A DNA stretch of 64,000 nt from contig NZ_QNRF01000002.1 in assembly GCF_003314975.1 (NCBI RefSeq), positions 1-64,000 of the forward strand, in the 5' to 3' direction. This document shows positions 26,558 to 38,017 of the stretch, one piece after another. A model generated the notes under the pieces. It was given only the letters and a program-made list of their open reading frames with translations, did no database searches and had not been told where the DNA came from. Origin of the DNA: Marinomonas aquiplantarum (GTDB lineage: Bacteria > Pseudomonadota > Gammaproteobacteria > Pseudomonadales > Marinomonadaceae). The first letter of the stretch is position 1, and every line of letters begins with the position of its first letter. A program made the translations under genes and the position numbers.

Positions 26558-28114
26558 ATGACGAATAATACAGTGCCATTCGCAATAGAATTGCGAGATA
26601 TCAGCAAACGCTTTGGTGCCGTTCAGGCCAACAAAGACATTTGCTTACAAGTTCCGGCTGGTACCATTCACGGCATTATTGGTGAAAACGGTGCGGGTAA
26701 ATCCACTTTGATGAGTATCATTTATGGTTTTTATGAAGCCGATACCGGGTTCATCGAAGTAGACGGCAAACGAGTTGATATTCGTAGTTCACAAGACGCG
26801 ATTGATGCTGGCATTGGCATGGTGCATCAGCACTTCATGTTGGTGGAAAATTTTAGTGTACTTGAGAATGTTGTCTTAGGTGCAGAGGGCGGTGCTCTAC
26901 TAAAAGGTGGTTTGACTGCTGCTAGGGTGGAGCTTCAACGCCTAGCGAAAGAGTACAGCTTAGACATTGATGTAGACGCAATCGTTGAAGAACTTCCGGT
27001 TGGTTTGCAGCAACGAGTGGAAATCTTAAAAGCCTTGTATCGCGGTGCTCGCATCTTGATATTGGACGAGCCAACTGGGGTATTAACACCGCAAGAAGCA
27101 GACCATCTATTCCGTATTTTGAAATCCCTTAAAGAGCAGGGGGTGACGGTACTGTTAATTACCCACAAACTTCGTGAAATCATGGCCTCAACGGATAACG
27201 TTTCTGTTATGCGTCAAGGTGAAATGGTTGCACACCGTGAAACTCAGCATACCAATACGCAAGAGTTGGCTGAGTTAATGGTCGGTAAGAAAGTTCGTTT
27301 AACCGTGAATAAAGACGAAGCTCAACCGAGTGACGTTTTCCTTTCAGCGAAGAATTTAACGCAATTTGACAGCCAAGGTGTGAAACGCCTGAAAGAAGTC
27401 AGCTTGGAATTGCGTGCGGGTGAAATTCTAGGTATCGCAGGTGTGTCTGGTAATGGTCAGAGTGAGTTACTCAACGTCTTATCAGGTATCACGCCGATGA
27501 GCGAAGGCGAAATTCAGTTCGCGGGTCAAACCATTACGGCTAAAGCACCAAAAGATGCGGCGCAAATGCGTGATTTAAAAATGGCCCATGTACCGGAAGA
27601 TCGTCATAAGATGGGGCTTGTTACAGGCTTTGAGGCTTATGAAGCTGCGGTCCTTGGTTACCATAACTCTGCTTCCTATAACGGTAAGATCCTAATGGAT
27701 CATAAAGCCATGTTAGAGGAGTGTAAGGTGCGTATGGCGGATTGGGATGTACGTCCACCGAATCCGCACTTAAAAACCGCGAACTTCTCTGGTGGTAATC
27801 AGCAAAAAATCGTTATTGCTCGTGAAGTGGAGCAAAATCCAGATGTGTTGTTGATCGGTCAACCGACTCGAGGCGTTGATATCGGTGCGATTGAAAATAT
27901 ACACGAACAAATTGTTAAATTGAGAGACTCAGGCAAAGCTATTTTGCTTGTGTCAGTAGAATTGGATGAAATTATGGCACTGAGTGATCGCATCATAGTG
28001 ATGTTTGATGGTGCAGTCGTTGGCGAACTTGACGCTAAAGACGCGGATGAACGAACCCTTGGTCTGATGATGGCAAATGCCTACAACAAAGAAGAGCAAG
28101 GAGTATCAGCATGA
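26558..28114 (+). CDS. Nucleoside ABC transporter ATPase (two NBDs)
   Basis: 518 residues with two ATP-binding domains. NBD1: Walker A GENGAGKST at 42-50, signature LPVGLQQRVEIL, Walker B ILILDEPTGVLTPQE. NBD2 has a degenerate Walker A (GVSGNGQSE), signature FSGGNQQK and LLIGQPTRGVDIG in place of the usual Walker B acidic residue, as is normal for the second domain in this class. It powers the two BMP-type permeases encoded next and overlaps the first by four bases. No clear Shine-Dalgarno precedes ATG. Confidence 0.9.
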   Translation: MTNNTVPFAIELRDISKRFGAVQANKDICLQVPAGTIHGIIGENGAGKSTLMSIIYGFYEADTGFIEVDGKRVDIRSSQDAIDAGIGMVHQHFMLVENFSVLENVVLGAEGGALLKGGLTAARVELQRLAKEYSLDIDVDAIVEELPVGLQQRVEILKALYRGARILILDEPTGVLTPQEADHLFRILKSLKEQGVTVLLITHKLREIMASTDNVSVMRQGEMVAHRETQHTNTQELAELMVGKKVRLTVNKDEAQPSDVFLSAKNLTQFDSQGVKRLKEVSLELRAGEILGIAGVSGNGQSELLNVLSGITPMSEGEIQFAGQTITAKAPKDAAQMRDLKMAHVPEDRHKMGLVTGFEAYEAAVLGYHNSASYNGKILMDHKAMLEECKVRMADWDVRPPNPHLKTANFSGGNQQKIVIAREVEQNPDVLLIGQPTRGVDIGAIENIHEQIVKLRDSGKAILLVSVELDEIMALSDRIIVMFDGAVVGELDAKDADERTLGLMMANAYNKEEQGVSA

Positions 28115-29208
28115 GTGAAGCAAAAGTGCCAGCTTGGGTAAACATTGCGCTGATTCCTTTTTTGAATATTTTATTGGCCTTTATTGTCTCTGGTTTGGTG
28201 ATTCTAGCGATTGGTGAGAACCCGATTGAGGCGGCTGGCTATTTGGTCTACGGTGCTTTCGGTTATGACGAAGGGATTGGTTATACGCTGTATTATGCGA
28301 CCAACCTTATTTTTACCGGATTGGCGGTTTCTGTTGCCTTTAAAGGTGGCTTGTTCAATATCGGTGGTGAAGGTCAGGCGTATATTGGTGGCCTAGGGGT
28401 CGGGTTAGTGTGTCTGGCTCTCGATCACACAATGCCGCTTTATATCATTGCGCCATTGGCAATTATTGGTGCTGCAGTATTTGGTGCCGCATGGGCTTAC
28501 ATTCCGGCTTATTTGCAAGCGCGTCGTGGTAGCCACATCGTGATCACCACCATCATGTTTAACTTTATTGCTTCTTCTTTAATGGTTTACCTAATCGTAA
28601 ACTGGCTAAAAGAAGACGGCCGCATGGCGCCTAATAGCCGAACGTTTGAAGAAAACGCTTGGTTACCTTACTTACATGAACTTTTGTCGCCTCTGGGGAT
28701 TGATATTGGTGATTCGCCATTGAACTTGGCCTTTATTATCGCCCTGATTTGTTGTGTGTTTGTCTGGGGATTGATCTGGCACACTCGCTGGGGTTATCAG
28801 TTGCGTACCTTGGGCACTAACCCAACGGCAGCACGTTACGCAGGCATCGATACCGCCAAGGTGACTATCTGGGCGATGTTGATTTCCGGTGGCCTAGCAG
28901 GGTTTGTTGGTATCAATGAAATCATGGGTGTAAACCACAACCTGTTGCTGAACTTCACCGCCGGTTATGGTTTTGCTGGTATTGCGGTTTCCTTGATGGG
29001 GCGTAACCATCCTATTGGTATTGTGCTAGCGGCCATTCTATTTGGTGCCTTATACCAAGGTGGTGCTGAGTTAGCATTTGAAATCCCGACCATCACACCT
29101 GAGATCGTTGTTGTGATCCAAGGTTTGGTGATTCTCTTCTCTGGTGCACTTGAACACATGTTTAAAGATCGTATCGAAGGCTTTTTTATTCGCAGAGCGG
29201 TAGCGTAG
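28111..29208 (+). CDS. Nucleoside ABC transporter permease 1
   Basis: 365 residues, about nine or ten hydrophobic segments, of the BPD_transp_2 (branched-chain amino acid/ribose/BMP) permease class: FKGGLFNIGGEGQAYIGGL and a late GYGFAGIAVSLMGRNHPIGIV are typical. The start overlaps the ATPase stop (ATGA). With the next gene it forms the heterodimeric inner-membrane channel. Confidence 0.9.
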   Translation: MSEAKVPAWVNIALIPFLNILLAFIVSGLVILAIGENPIEAAGYLVYGAFGYDEGIGYTLYYATNLIFTGLAVSVAFKGGLFNIGGEGQAYIGGLGVGLVCLALDHTMPLYIIAPLAIIGAAVFGAAWAYIPAYLQARRGSHIVITTIMFNFIASSLMVYLIVNWLKEDGRMAPNSRTFEENAWLPYLHELLSPLGIDIGDSPLNLAFIIALICCVFVWGLIWHTRWGYQLRTLGTNPTAARYAGIDTAKVTIWAMLISGGLAGFVGINEIMGVNHNLLLNFTAGYGFAGIAVSLMGRNHPIGIVLAAILFGALYQGGAELAFEIPTITPEIVVVIQGLVILFSGALEHMFKDRIEGFFIRRAVA

Positions 29209-29218
29209 GGGAACCATT

Positions 29219-30187
29219 ATGTTTGAAACATTAATACTTATGTTAGACGCGACCATGCGAGTGTCGACACCACTGATCTTTGCTGCTTTGGCTGGTCTGT
29301 ATTCAGAACGTGCGGGCATCGTAGATATAGGTCTGGAAGGTAAAATTTTGGGCAGTGCTTTTGCGGCTGCAGCAGGCGCGGCTATTTTTGGCTCTGCTTG
29401 GATTGGTTTATGTTTTGGTATCATGGCGTCCATTTCGCTGGCAATGATCCACGGTTTTGCGTGTATAACGCACCGTGGTGATCACATTGTCTCTGGTGTC
29501 GCCATCAATACGATCGTCGCGGGTTTGACGGTTACCTTGTCTATGGACTGGTTTGGTATGGGTGGACAAACACCTACTTTATCAGGTGATGCCCGTTTCC
29601 TATCCATTACCTTGCCATTTGCAGACGCTTTAGCGGATGTGCCTGTGATTGGTTTGATCTATTCCGAATTGTTAAGTGGCCATAATATTTTGGTGTATTT
29701 AGCTTTTGCCATGGTGCCGATGACATTTTGGGTGGTGTATAAAACCCGTTTTGGTTTGCGTTTACGTGCTGTGGGTGAAAATCCACATGCAGTTGATACG
29801 GCCGGTATTTCGGTTGCCTTCATTCGCTACCGAGCCTTAATTGTGTGTGGTATTTTGTGTGGTTTGGCAGGGGCTTACCTGTCAACGGCGCATAATGCCG
29901 GCTTCCTAAAAGACATGAGTGCTGGTAAGGGTTATATGGCACTGGCTGCCTTGATCTTTGGTAAATGGCGTCCTGTCCCAGTGTTATTTGCTTGTTTGCT
30001 ATTTGGTTTCCTAGATGCCGTTGCAGTTCGCATGCAGGGTGTGGTGTTACCTGGTATTGGTGAAGTGCCGGTTCAGGCTATTGAGGTCTTGCCTTATGTC
30101 TTAACTGTACTGCTTCTTGCTGGTTTTATCGGTAAAGCAGTGGGGCCAAAAGCGATTGGTCGACCCTATGTGAAAGAGCGAGCTTAA
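29219..30187 (+). CDS. Nucleoside ABC transporter permease 2
   Basis: 322 residues, multi-spanning, second BPD_transp_2-type subunit. ALAGLYSERAGIVDIGLEGKILGSAFAAA and GDHIVSGVAINTIVAGLT are family-typical. GGGGAACC precedes the ATG. It is followed after one base by cytidine deaminase. Confidence 0.9.
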   Translation: MFETLILMLDATMRVSTPLIFAALAGLYSERAGIVDIGLEGKILGSAFAAAAGAAIFGSAWIGLCFGIMASISLAMIHGFACITHRGDHIVSGVAINTIVAGLTVTLSMDWFGMGGQTPTLSGDARFLSITLPFADALADVPVIGLIYSELLSGHNILVYLAFAMVPMTFWVVYKTRFGLRLRAVGENPHAVDTAGISVAFIRYRALIVCGILCGLAGAYLSTAHNAGFLKDMSAGKGYMALAALIFGKWRPVPVLFACLLFGFLDAVAVRMQGVVLPGIGEVPVQAIEVLPYVLTVLLLAGFIGKAVGPKAIGRPYVKERA

Positions 30188-30188
30188 T

Positions 30189-30596
30189 ATGTCTGATGTA
30201 AAGCAAAGCGAGCAGTTGTTTGATCTTGCTAAAGCCGCGATGAGTCAAGCTTATGTGCCGTACTCCCATTTTACTGTGGGTGCGGCGATTCTGACGGCAT
30301 CTGGTGAGCTTTATTCTGGCTGTAATGTGGAGAATGCTTCCTATCCAGAAGGCACCTGTGCGGAAGCTGGTGCTATTGCCGCCATGGTTCGTGATGGTCA
30401 GACACAGATTAAAGAAATCTATGTGATGGGTGAAGGCGAAGCCTTAGTGACACCTTGCGGTGGCTGCCGTCAGCGTATTCGCGAATTTTCTTCTGAGGAC
30501 ACCATTATTCACATTTGTGGACCAGAAGGGGTTCGTAAGTCTTTGACGATGAATGAGTTATTGCCTTTTTCGTTCGGACCAGAAAATCTCGCTTAA
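30189..30596 (+). CDS. cdd: Cytidine deaminase
   Basis: 135 residues, the small homotetrameric type. Zinc and catalytic motifs are NVENASYPEGTCAEAGAI (zinc Cys and catalytic Glu) and PCGGCRQ (two zinc Cys). It deaminates cytidine and deoxycytidine to uridine forms. Last gene of the importer operon, which points to use of imported nucleosides. Confidence 0.95.
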   Translation: MSDVKQSEQLFDLAKAAMSQAYVPYSHFTVGAAILTASGELYSGCNVENASYPEGTCAEAGAIAAMVRDGQTQIKEIYVMGEGEALVTPCGGCRQRIREFSSEDTIIHICGPEGVRKSLTMNELLPFSFGPENLA

Positions 30597-30614
30597 GCCA
30601 GCTATTAGTAAGAC

Positions 30615-30655
30615 GAAAAAAAACCAGTTCACTTCATGAACTGGTTTTTTTGTTT
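30615..30655. terminator. Bidirectional terminator between cdd and ppk
   Basis: AAACCAGTTC / GAACTGGTTT arms (30621-30647) flanked by A and T runs, between convergent genes. Confidence 0.92.
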
Positions 30656-30674
30656 TGGTAGACCTTAAAAAAAG

Positions 30675-32900
30675 CTAGCTTTGTCGTGTGCTATCAGCGA
30701 GTTCACTCAATAGTGCTCGTTGCGCACTGCGATATTCACCTTTTCTTGGCTTAGACAATTGGTATGAACCGTCACTTTGCAGAATCCAGCTTTGTGTATT
30801 GTCTGTTAAGTAATATTCCAGCTCTTTTTTCACACGACGTACTTGTTTGTAATCCTGTAATGGGAAAGCGACTTCAATTCGGTTATTGAGGTTTCGATCC
30901 ATGCCATCGGCACTGGACAAATACACTTCAGGATTGCGATTGTTATAGAAGTAATAAACACGAGTATGTTCTAAAAAGCGGCCGATAATACTGCGCACTC
31001 GGATATTTGATGAAATGCCCTTAATGCCAGGGCGAAGAGTGCAAATACCACGTACAATCAAATCAATCTTAACACCCGCCTGTGACGCCTTGTACAAGGC
31101 CTGTACAAGTTTCTGCTCGGTCAAAGAGTTAACCTTGATAATGATGCGAGATGGATCACCGTTTTGCGCATTTTTTGCTTCGCGGTCGATCATTTCCAAA
31201 AGACGATTACGGAGTGTGAAAGGAGCATGTAGAAGCTTTTTCACCTTCAGCTCTTTACTCATTCCAGTCAGTTGCTGGAAAACCCGATGCACGTCATCCC
31301 CGATTTCCTTGTTACAGGTCATGAAGCTGTAATCTGTGTACAACCTAGCGTTACCTGCGTGATAGTTACCTGTGCCTAGATGCACATATCGAGTCAGGTT
31401 ATTGCCTTCGCGACGCACGATCAAAATCATTTTGGCGTGAGTTTTATGACGCACGACACCGTACACCACAATGGCACCTGCGTCTTGAAGACGGCTGGCC
31501 AAGGCTAGGTTTTCTGCTTCGTCAAAGCGCGCGCGGAGCTCAATGACGACTGTCACTTCCTTACCGTTTCGAGCAGCTTCAACTAAAGCGTTTGCGATAG
31601 GAGAGCGAGCACCAGTACGGTAAAGGGTCTGACGAATTGCCACCACGTTCGGGTCCTTCGCCGCTTCGCTTAATAAATCGATAACAGGCGAAAAGCTCTC
31701 GAACGGGTGCATTAATAGGTAATCGCGCTGACGAATTGCTTCAAATAGTCCGCCTGCGCTCGCTAGCTTTCTAGGTAAGCCAGGAGAGAAAGGGGAGTAC
31801 ATCAAATCAGGACGATCGACTAACTCTAATACGGCCATTAAACGACTTAGGTTCACTGGTCCGTCAATTTGATATAAATCTTGTTGTTCAAGATCGAATT
31901 GTTTAAGTAAGGAGCTGACAATATGATCTGGGCAATTTTCTGCAATCTCAAGACGCACTGAGCTACCATAATGACGACTTTGTAATTCGGTTCTAAGTGC
32001 ACCGGCTAAGTCCACACCAATGTCATCGGAATCCACTTCTAAATCGGCATTACGAGTGAGTCGGAATTGGTAACAACCTTTAACCGTCATGCCAGGAAAC
32101 AATTGATCCGCGTGAGCGTGAATAATCGAAGACAGGAAGACCATGTTGTCACCGCCTTCACTTACATCGTCGGGCAGTTTCACCAGGCGTGGTAAAGAAC
32201 TTGGCGCCGGAACAATGGCCAGTCCGTTTTCACGACCAAAAGCATCTCGTCCTTCTAGTTCAACCACAAAGTTAAAGGTTTTGTTCGCCAGCCTAGGAAA
32301 AGGGTGTGCTGGGTCCAAACCAATCGGGCTGATAATAGGCAGTACATTGTCTCTAAAGTAGCGACGAACCCAGTTGGATTGTTTATCTGTCCAGAGAGTA
32401 CGGCGAATAAATTGCACATTCTCTTCGGCTAATTTAGGGAAGATGATGTCGTTGAGTATACGATATTGGCGACGTACTAATTTGTGGGCATGCTCACTGA
32501 TTAGATTCAGCACCTTCTTCGGGTGCATGCCATCAGGGCCATTCTTTTCGCGGCTGTATTCCAGCTGGCTCTTTAAGCCGGCGACACGAATTTCGAAGAA
32601 TTCGTCCATATTGGAGCTGAAAATACACAAAAACATCAAACGATTGAGAATCGGGTGGTTTTCATCCATGGCCTGTTCAAGCACACGGGCATTGAATTGT
32701 AGGTGACTTAACTCTCGGTTGAAATACAGTTCAGGATCGCCCAGATCAATTTCTTCTGGTAAACGTTCCTCAATGGCCATCTTGGTCGGGTCTTGTGGTT
32801 GCTCTGGAATTGGCTCAAGAACCAACTCTGCATCCAGTTCCATCGGCGGTGCGGTAGGAACGTCCTTTTTTTCAACTTCGTTAACAGGCTGCTCAGACAT
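30675..32900 (-). CDS. ppk1: Polyphosphate kinase 1
   Basis: 741 residues. PPK1 features: the N domain begins [38 protein letters not shown], the autophosphorylated His in [15 protein letters not shown], and [10 protein letters not shown], with a second His-bearing region later. It polymerises ATP gamma-phosphate into polyphosphate at the membrane. An acidic, Pro/Glu-rich N-terminal extension of about 55 residues is not part of the usual core. The matching exopolyphosphatase is encoded at 42580, not adjacent. The 179-bp gap to hemB holds no gene. Confidence 0.95.
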   Translation of the reverse strand: MSEQPVNEVEKKDVPTAPPMELDAELVLEPIPEQPQDPTKMAIEERLPEEIDLGDPELYFNRELSHLQFNARVLEQAMDENHPILNRLMFLCIFSSNMDEFFEIRVAGLKSQLEYSREKNGPDGMHPKKVLNLISEHAHKLVRRQYRILNDIIFPKLAEENVQFIRRTLWTDKQSNWVRRYFRDNVLPIISPIGLDPAHPFPRLANKTFNFVVELEGRDAFGRENGLAIVPAPSSLPRLVKLPDDVSEGGDNMVFLSSIIHAHADQLFPGMTVKGCYQFRLTRNADLEVDSDDIGVDLAGALRTELQSRHYGSSVRLEIAENCPDHIVSSLLKQFDLEQQDLYQIDGPVNLSRLMAVLELVDRPDLMYSPFSPGLPRKLASAGGLFEAIRQRDYLLMHPFESFSPVIDLLSEAAKDPNVVAIRQTLYRTGARSPIANALVEAARNGKEVTVVIELRARFDEAENLALASRLQDAGAIVVYGVVRHKTHAKMILIVRREGNNLTRYVHLGTGNYHAGNARLYTDYSFMTCNKEIGDDVHRVFQQLTGMSKELKVKKLLHAPFTLRNRLLEMIDREAKNAQNGDPSRIIIKVNSLTEQKLVQALYKASQAGVKIDLIVRGICTLRPGIKGISSNIRVRSIIGRFLEHTRVYYFYNNRNPEVYLSSADGMDRNLNNRIEVAFPLQDYKQVRRVKKELEYYLTDNTQSWILQSDGSYQLSKPRKGEYRSAQRALLSELADSTRQS

Positions 32901-33079
32901 GTGCTTCTATTCTCTCCAAATACCTTTATATGTTGTTGGTATTCCTTGTCTTTGCCGCCTTCAATTGTTGAAGGCAGCAATAAACAAATTACACCAATGC
33001 CGCCTGCTGGTCACCAGATTCTCTGGTTTTATTTCAATATTTATAAAATTAAAGAAGTAGGAATCAGTCCTTGTCTTCT

Positions 33080-34108
<1,029 letters not shown>

Positions 34109-34199
34109 TTATGTGACAATAATAAGACAGAGTCATGAGGAAAGCCTTGCGATTAGGCAATTCGAGAGGCTTTACCCCATTATTTACTCAGTTAGCAGT

Positions 34200-36122
34200 T
34201 TATTGGAGTTCTGCTTCCGCTGCTTCGAGTTCTTCTTGTGCTTCAAACCAAGCTTCTTCGCTTTCTTCTAACGATTTCTTCCATTGTGCCTCGTCGCTGA
34301 GTAAGGCTTGTAGAGTGTCTTTTTGACTTGCTTCATACAGGCTGGAATCGGCCATTTTCTCAGAAATAATATCCAGCTTGCTTTGCGCCATTTGTACGGC
34401 TTTTTCATGTTGTTCTATTTGTTTGCGAAGTGGTCGTAGCTTCTCACGAAGTTCCGCGGCTTTACGTCGTTCTTCTTTGCGATCAACTTTGTCTACTTTG
34501 ACTTCCTGCTCACCTTTTTCTTCTCTTAGGGATTGAGCTTGTCGTGCTTGTAACCAAGCATGATACGCGGCCAGATCACCATCAAAAGCTTGAATCTGAT
34601 GGTCAGCGACCAGATAGAACTCGTCCACTGTACTGTTTAACAAATGACGATCGTGTGAAACCAGTAAAATCGCCCCTGGAAACGCTTGCAAGGCTTCGGT
34701 TAAGGCTTGGCGCATTTCGAGATCCAAGTGGTTAGTTGGCTCATCGAGAATCAGCAGATTGGGTTTAGTCCAAGCGATTAACGATAGGGCTAGACGGGCT
34801 TTCTCGCCTCCAGAAAAGCCTTTTACAGCACGCAACGCATCGTCTCCAATAAAGCCAAAACCGCCTAGGTAGCGGCGAATATCGCTTTCTAACACTTTGG
34901 GTGACAGCCTTTGTATGTGCAAAACAGGGGAGGCTTCCAAATCCAGCGCGCTGAGTTGGTGTTGTGAGAAATAACCAATGGCTAGGTTTTCGCCTGTGAC
35001 TCGATCACCGGATAAGAGTGGAATTTCCCCCACAATGGATTTGATTAAGGTTGACTTACCCGCGCCATTCGGACCGAGTAAACCAATGCGTTGACCATCA
35101 CGGATGGCGAAGTTGGTGTTGCCAAGTTGTTGTGTTTGGACTTGTTGTTCTGATGTGTAGCCGAGATTCGCTTGAATCAGGTTAATCAGCTGTTGAGAGG
35201 TCTTTTCGGCCACGGGAATACTGAATTCGAATTGGGAATCAATGTGCGCAGGTCCGATGAGTTCCATTTTCTCCAGCATTTTTAAACGGCTTTGAGCCTG
35301 CTTGGCTTTGTCTGCTTTGTAGCGAAAGCGATCCACATATTGTTGTAGGTGGGCTCGCTTGGTTTGTTGCTTTTCATAGTTGGCTTGCTGTTGGGCAAGA
35401 TGCTCCGCTCGTTGGCGTTCGTAGTCTGAATAGTTACCTTTATAAAGCGTCAGCTTCTTCTGGTATAGGTGCACAATGTGGCTACATATGCCATCGATGA
35501 AGTCTCGGTCATGGGAAATCAGCAATAGGGTGCCTGGATACTGACGTAGCCAGTTTTCCAGCCACATGACGGCGTCTAAGTCTAGGTGGTTGGTCGGCTC
35601 ATCAAGCAGTAAAACATCAGAAGGGCACATTAACGCTTTGGCTAGGTTTAGTCGAATACGCCAACCACCGGAGAAATCCGACACAGGTTTGTGCATGTCT
35701 GACATTTTAAAGCCGAGACCTTGCAGCAATGTCTCGGCGCGAGATTCTGCTGTGTAGCCTTGCGCGGTTTCAAATTCCGCGAGCCAAGAGGCATGCGCAT
35801 GATTATCCCCAGTGGTTTCGGCTTTGAGGATGTTCGCTTGTATTTTTCTGAGGTTGTCGTCGCCATCAAGACAGTAATCCAATGCGGATCGTTGTGTTTC
35901 CTCAACTTCTTGCGCCATAAATGCAATACGACGTTGGCCCGGCAAGATGACTTCGCCTGTGTCCGCTTGTAACTCGCCTTTGATCATGGCAAACAGAGAA
36001 GACTTACCGGCACCATTGGCGCCGATAAGACCGACTTTCTGGCCTTCAAATATGGTTAGGTCAGCTTCTTCCAATAAGAATTGCGTACCACGTTGTAAAC
36101 TGACTTCGGTGAATTGAATCAT
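34200..36122 (-). CDS. yheS: ABC-F ATPase YheS
   Basis: 640 residues, colinear with E. coli YheS. Two NBDs: Walker A GANGAGKSS and GPNGAGKST, signatures DFSGGWRIRLNLA and GFSGGEKARLALS, each followed by LLDEPTNHLDL. A linker with Tyr/Arg/Lys-rich helices and a C-terminal coiled coil (about 530-640) complete it. There are no membrane segments. ABC-F proteins act on the ribosome; YheS is linked to nascent-chain or stalling relief. Confidence 0.93.
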   Translation of the reverse strand: MIQFTEVSLQRGTQFLLEEADLTIFEGQKVGLIGANGAGKSSLFAMIKGELQADTGEVILPGQRRIAFMAQEVEETQRSALDYCLDGDDNLRKIQANILKAETTGDNHAHASWLAEFETAQGYTAESRAETLLQGLGFKMSDMHKPVSDFSGGWRIRLNLAKALMCPSDVLLLDEPTNHLDLDAVMWLENWLRQYPGTLLLISHDRDFIDGICSHIVHLYQKKLTLYKGNYSDYERQRAEHLAQQQANYEKQQTKRAHLQQYVDRFRYKADKAKQAQSRLKMLEKMELIGPAHIDSQFEFSIPVAEKTSQQLINLIQANLGYTSEQQVQTQQLGNTNFAIRDGQRIGLLGPNGAGKSTLIKSIVGEIPLLSGDRVTGENLAIGYFSQHQLSALDLEASPVLHIQRLSPKVLESDIRRYLGGFGFIGDDALRAVKGFSGGEKARLALSLIAWTKPNLLILDEPTNHLDLEMRQALTEALQAFPGAILLVSHDRHLLNSTVDEFYLVADHQIQAFDGDLAAYHAWLQARQAQSLREEKGEQEVKVDKVDRKEERRKAAELREKLRPLRKQIEQHEKAVQMAQSKLDIISEKMADSSLYEASQKDTLQALLSDEAQWKKSLEESEEAWFEAQEELEAAEAELQ

Positions 36123-36322
36123 ATAAGCGAATTGTCTCTTACCTCAAAAAACGAGGACTAATGTCTGTGTGGGGGTATTTTAGAGCGCCCTAATAAGAAA
36201 CGAAATAGCAAAGGTGATGGTTACACTGTTTTAAAGTGGATGATTGCTTTTCGCGAGGGTAAAATGGCGCGCATCTATGTTATGAATTTTATCATCAGCT
36301 TTGAGCTGAGAAGGTGCTTTTT

Positions 36323-37198
36323 GTGAATAATTTATCAGTGAATGAGATTCAACGCTTTTCGTTTGATCACACTAATGTGCGTGGCGAGCGAGTGTTGTTG
36401 AACAGTGCGTATCAAGAAATCATTCAGCGTAAAGAATACCCTTTACCATTGGAAAAACTGTTGGGCGAATTTGTCGCCGCCATTGCTTTGTTGCGCGACA
36501 TTATCAAGATAGATGGTGTTTTGTCCATGCAAGCCAAAGGGAATGGTTTCCTGTCTACTTTGATGACGGAATGCGATGAATTCCAAAACTTGCGCGGCAT
36601 TGTGCAATGGGATGAGGAGCAAACCGTACCAGACACGCTTTCGCTGAAAGAGCTGCTGGCTGGTGGGTATTTGGTGATCACCATTCAGCCTCGCAATGGT
36701 CAGCGTTATCAAGGCATTGTGGAAGTGGTTGGTGATACTTTGGCAGAATGTCTTGAGCAATATTTCTTGCAGTCTGAGCAGTTACCGAGTCGGGTTTGGT
36801 TAGCCGCGAACGGATCTCAATGTGGTGGTTTGTTCTTACAGCGATTGCCGCAAGAGCAAGCCAAAGCGGGTGATACCGATGCTTGGGATCGTTTTACACA
36901 TCTTGCCTCAACGGTATCAGAAGATGAACTGTTGGGATTGGATACGGAAACCTTGCTGCATCGTTTGTATCATGAAGAAGAAGTGCGCATGTACGACTCG
37001 AAACAAATGCAGTTTGGTTGTTCATGCTCTCGTCAACGTATGCTAGATGCCGTAATGTCGTTAGGAGCTGAAGAAATTCGTCAGCTGCTGATTGAGCAAA
37101 GTGCCATCAAGGTCGACTGCCAATTCTGTGCAGAGCAATATGAATTCAAAGAAGCCGATCTGGTCGATATGCTAGGAGATCAGGCGCAAACGCACTGA
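36323..37198 (+). CDS. hslO: Redox-regulated chaperone Hsp33
   Basis: About 291 residues. The C-terminal zinc switch is present: GCSCSRQRM (CxC) then DCQFCAEQ (CxxC). Oxidation releases zinc and activates holdase activity. GTG 36323 is preferred over GTG 36314 because GAGAAGG (36308-36314) gives correct spacing to the former and overlaps the latter. Confidence 0.94.
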   Translation: MNNLSVNEIQRFSFDHTNVRGERVLLNSAYQEIIQRKEYPLPLEKLLGEFVAAIALLRDIIKIDGVLSMQAKGNGFLSTLMTECDEFQNLRGIVQWDEEQTVPDTLSLKELLAGGYLVITIQPRNGQRYQGIVEVVGDTLAECLEQYFLQSEQLPSRVWLAANGSQCGGLFLQRLPQEQAKAGDTDAWDRFTHLASTVSEDELLGLDTETLLHRLYHEEEVRMYDSKQMQFGCSCSRQRMLDAVMSLGAEEIRQLLIEQSAIKVDCQFCAEQYEFKEADLVDMLGDQAQTH

Positions 37199-37216
37199 GT
37201 TTGCTCTTTCCTATGA

Positions 37217-37618
37217 TCAATACTTGGCGTGGTTGACCAAATCTCGCCAAGTGATGATACCGATTACATGATCTTCCTCGTCGACGACGGGGAAGCATGA
37301 AATATCCACTTTTTTTAACCAAGCCAGAATCTCTGTGATTGGAGTGTCGGCTTTCACACGGATTGGCTGACGTGTCATGATTTGATGGGCGGCACGATTC
37401 AATGTGTCTAGGTCTCTTGCTTGCTCTGACACACTGTCAATGAATGGGCTTACCAAGCGTAATATGTCTCGGTCCGAGATGATGCCAACCAGACGACCAT
37501 GTTCGGTAACCGGCAGGTGATGAAAACCATGTTGCTGGAGTAGGTTTTTCACTTCAGGCACTCTTTCGTCCATGTCGACACAGATAACATTGCTCACCAT
37601 AATGTCTTGGGCTTTCAT
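37217..37618 (-). CDS. Two-CBS-domain protein
   Basis: 133 residues made of a CBS pair: VSNVICVDMDERVPEVKNLLQQHGFHHLPVTEHGRLVGIISDRDILR and the second TRQPIRVKADTPITEILAWLKKVDISCFPVVDEEDHVIGIITWRDL. No catalytic domain is attached. It probably binds an adenine nucleotide and modulates a partner not evident from context. Convergent with hslO. Confidence 0.88.
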   Translation of the reverse strand: MKAQDIMVSNVICVDMDERVPEVKNLLQQHGFHHLPVTEHGRLVGIISDRDILRLVSPFIDSVSEQARDLDTLNRAAHQIMTRQPIRVKADTPITEILAWLKKVDISCFPVVDEEDHVIGIITWRDLVNHAKY

Positions 37619-38017
37619 TGCTTAAGTCTCCATGCCAGTGAAAATTGAATTTCGTGCAGTGATAACGAATATTATGAATTAATTATAGATGCAAAATCGA
37701 AGCAAGTTTTTTGTTAATGTCTTAAAAATCCTATTTCTTGTCGCTAAAGTCAATAAAATGTCATAGATCGTGTTGCTCAAAATGTGAATATATCTACAAA
37801 CTTAGACTAAGGTCTCAAGACATTGGTGACAAAATCCGTATAATCACTTTTTATCCACTTAGAATCCTTTTTGGCTTGTTTATTTTTTAATCTAGCTGCT
37901 TGCCAATGCAAACAAAAGCATTCTGAGGAACCGAGAAGAAAGTATTGCAGTACCTCCTCTAATAATAACTAGCTGCTGGCCAAAAGCCCCCTTTCTACAT
38001 CAGTCTCAACTTTACAA
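37619..38017 (+). promoter_or_regulatory. AT-rich intergenic region with probable mqo promoter
   Basis: About 400 bp without a gene. TATAAT at 37839-37844 is a good -10 with only a weak -35 candidate, giving a leader of roughly 170 bases before mqo. No strong terminator for the CBS gene side is visible. Confidence 0.4.
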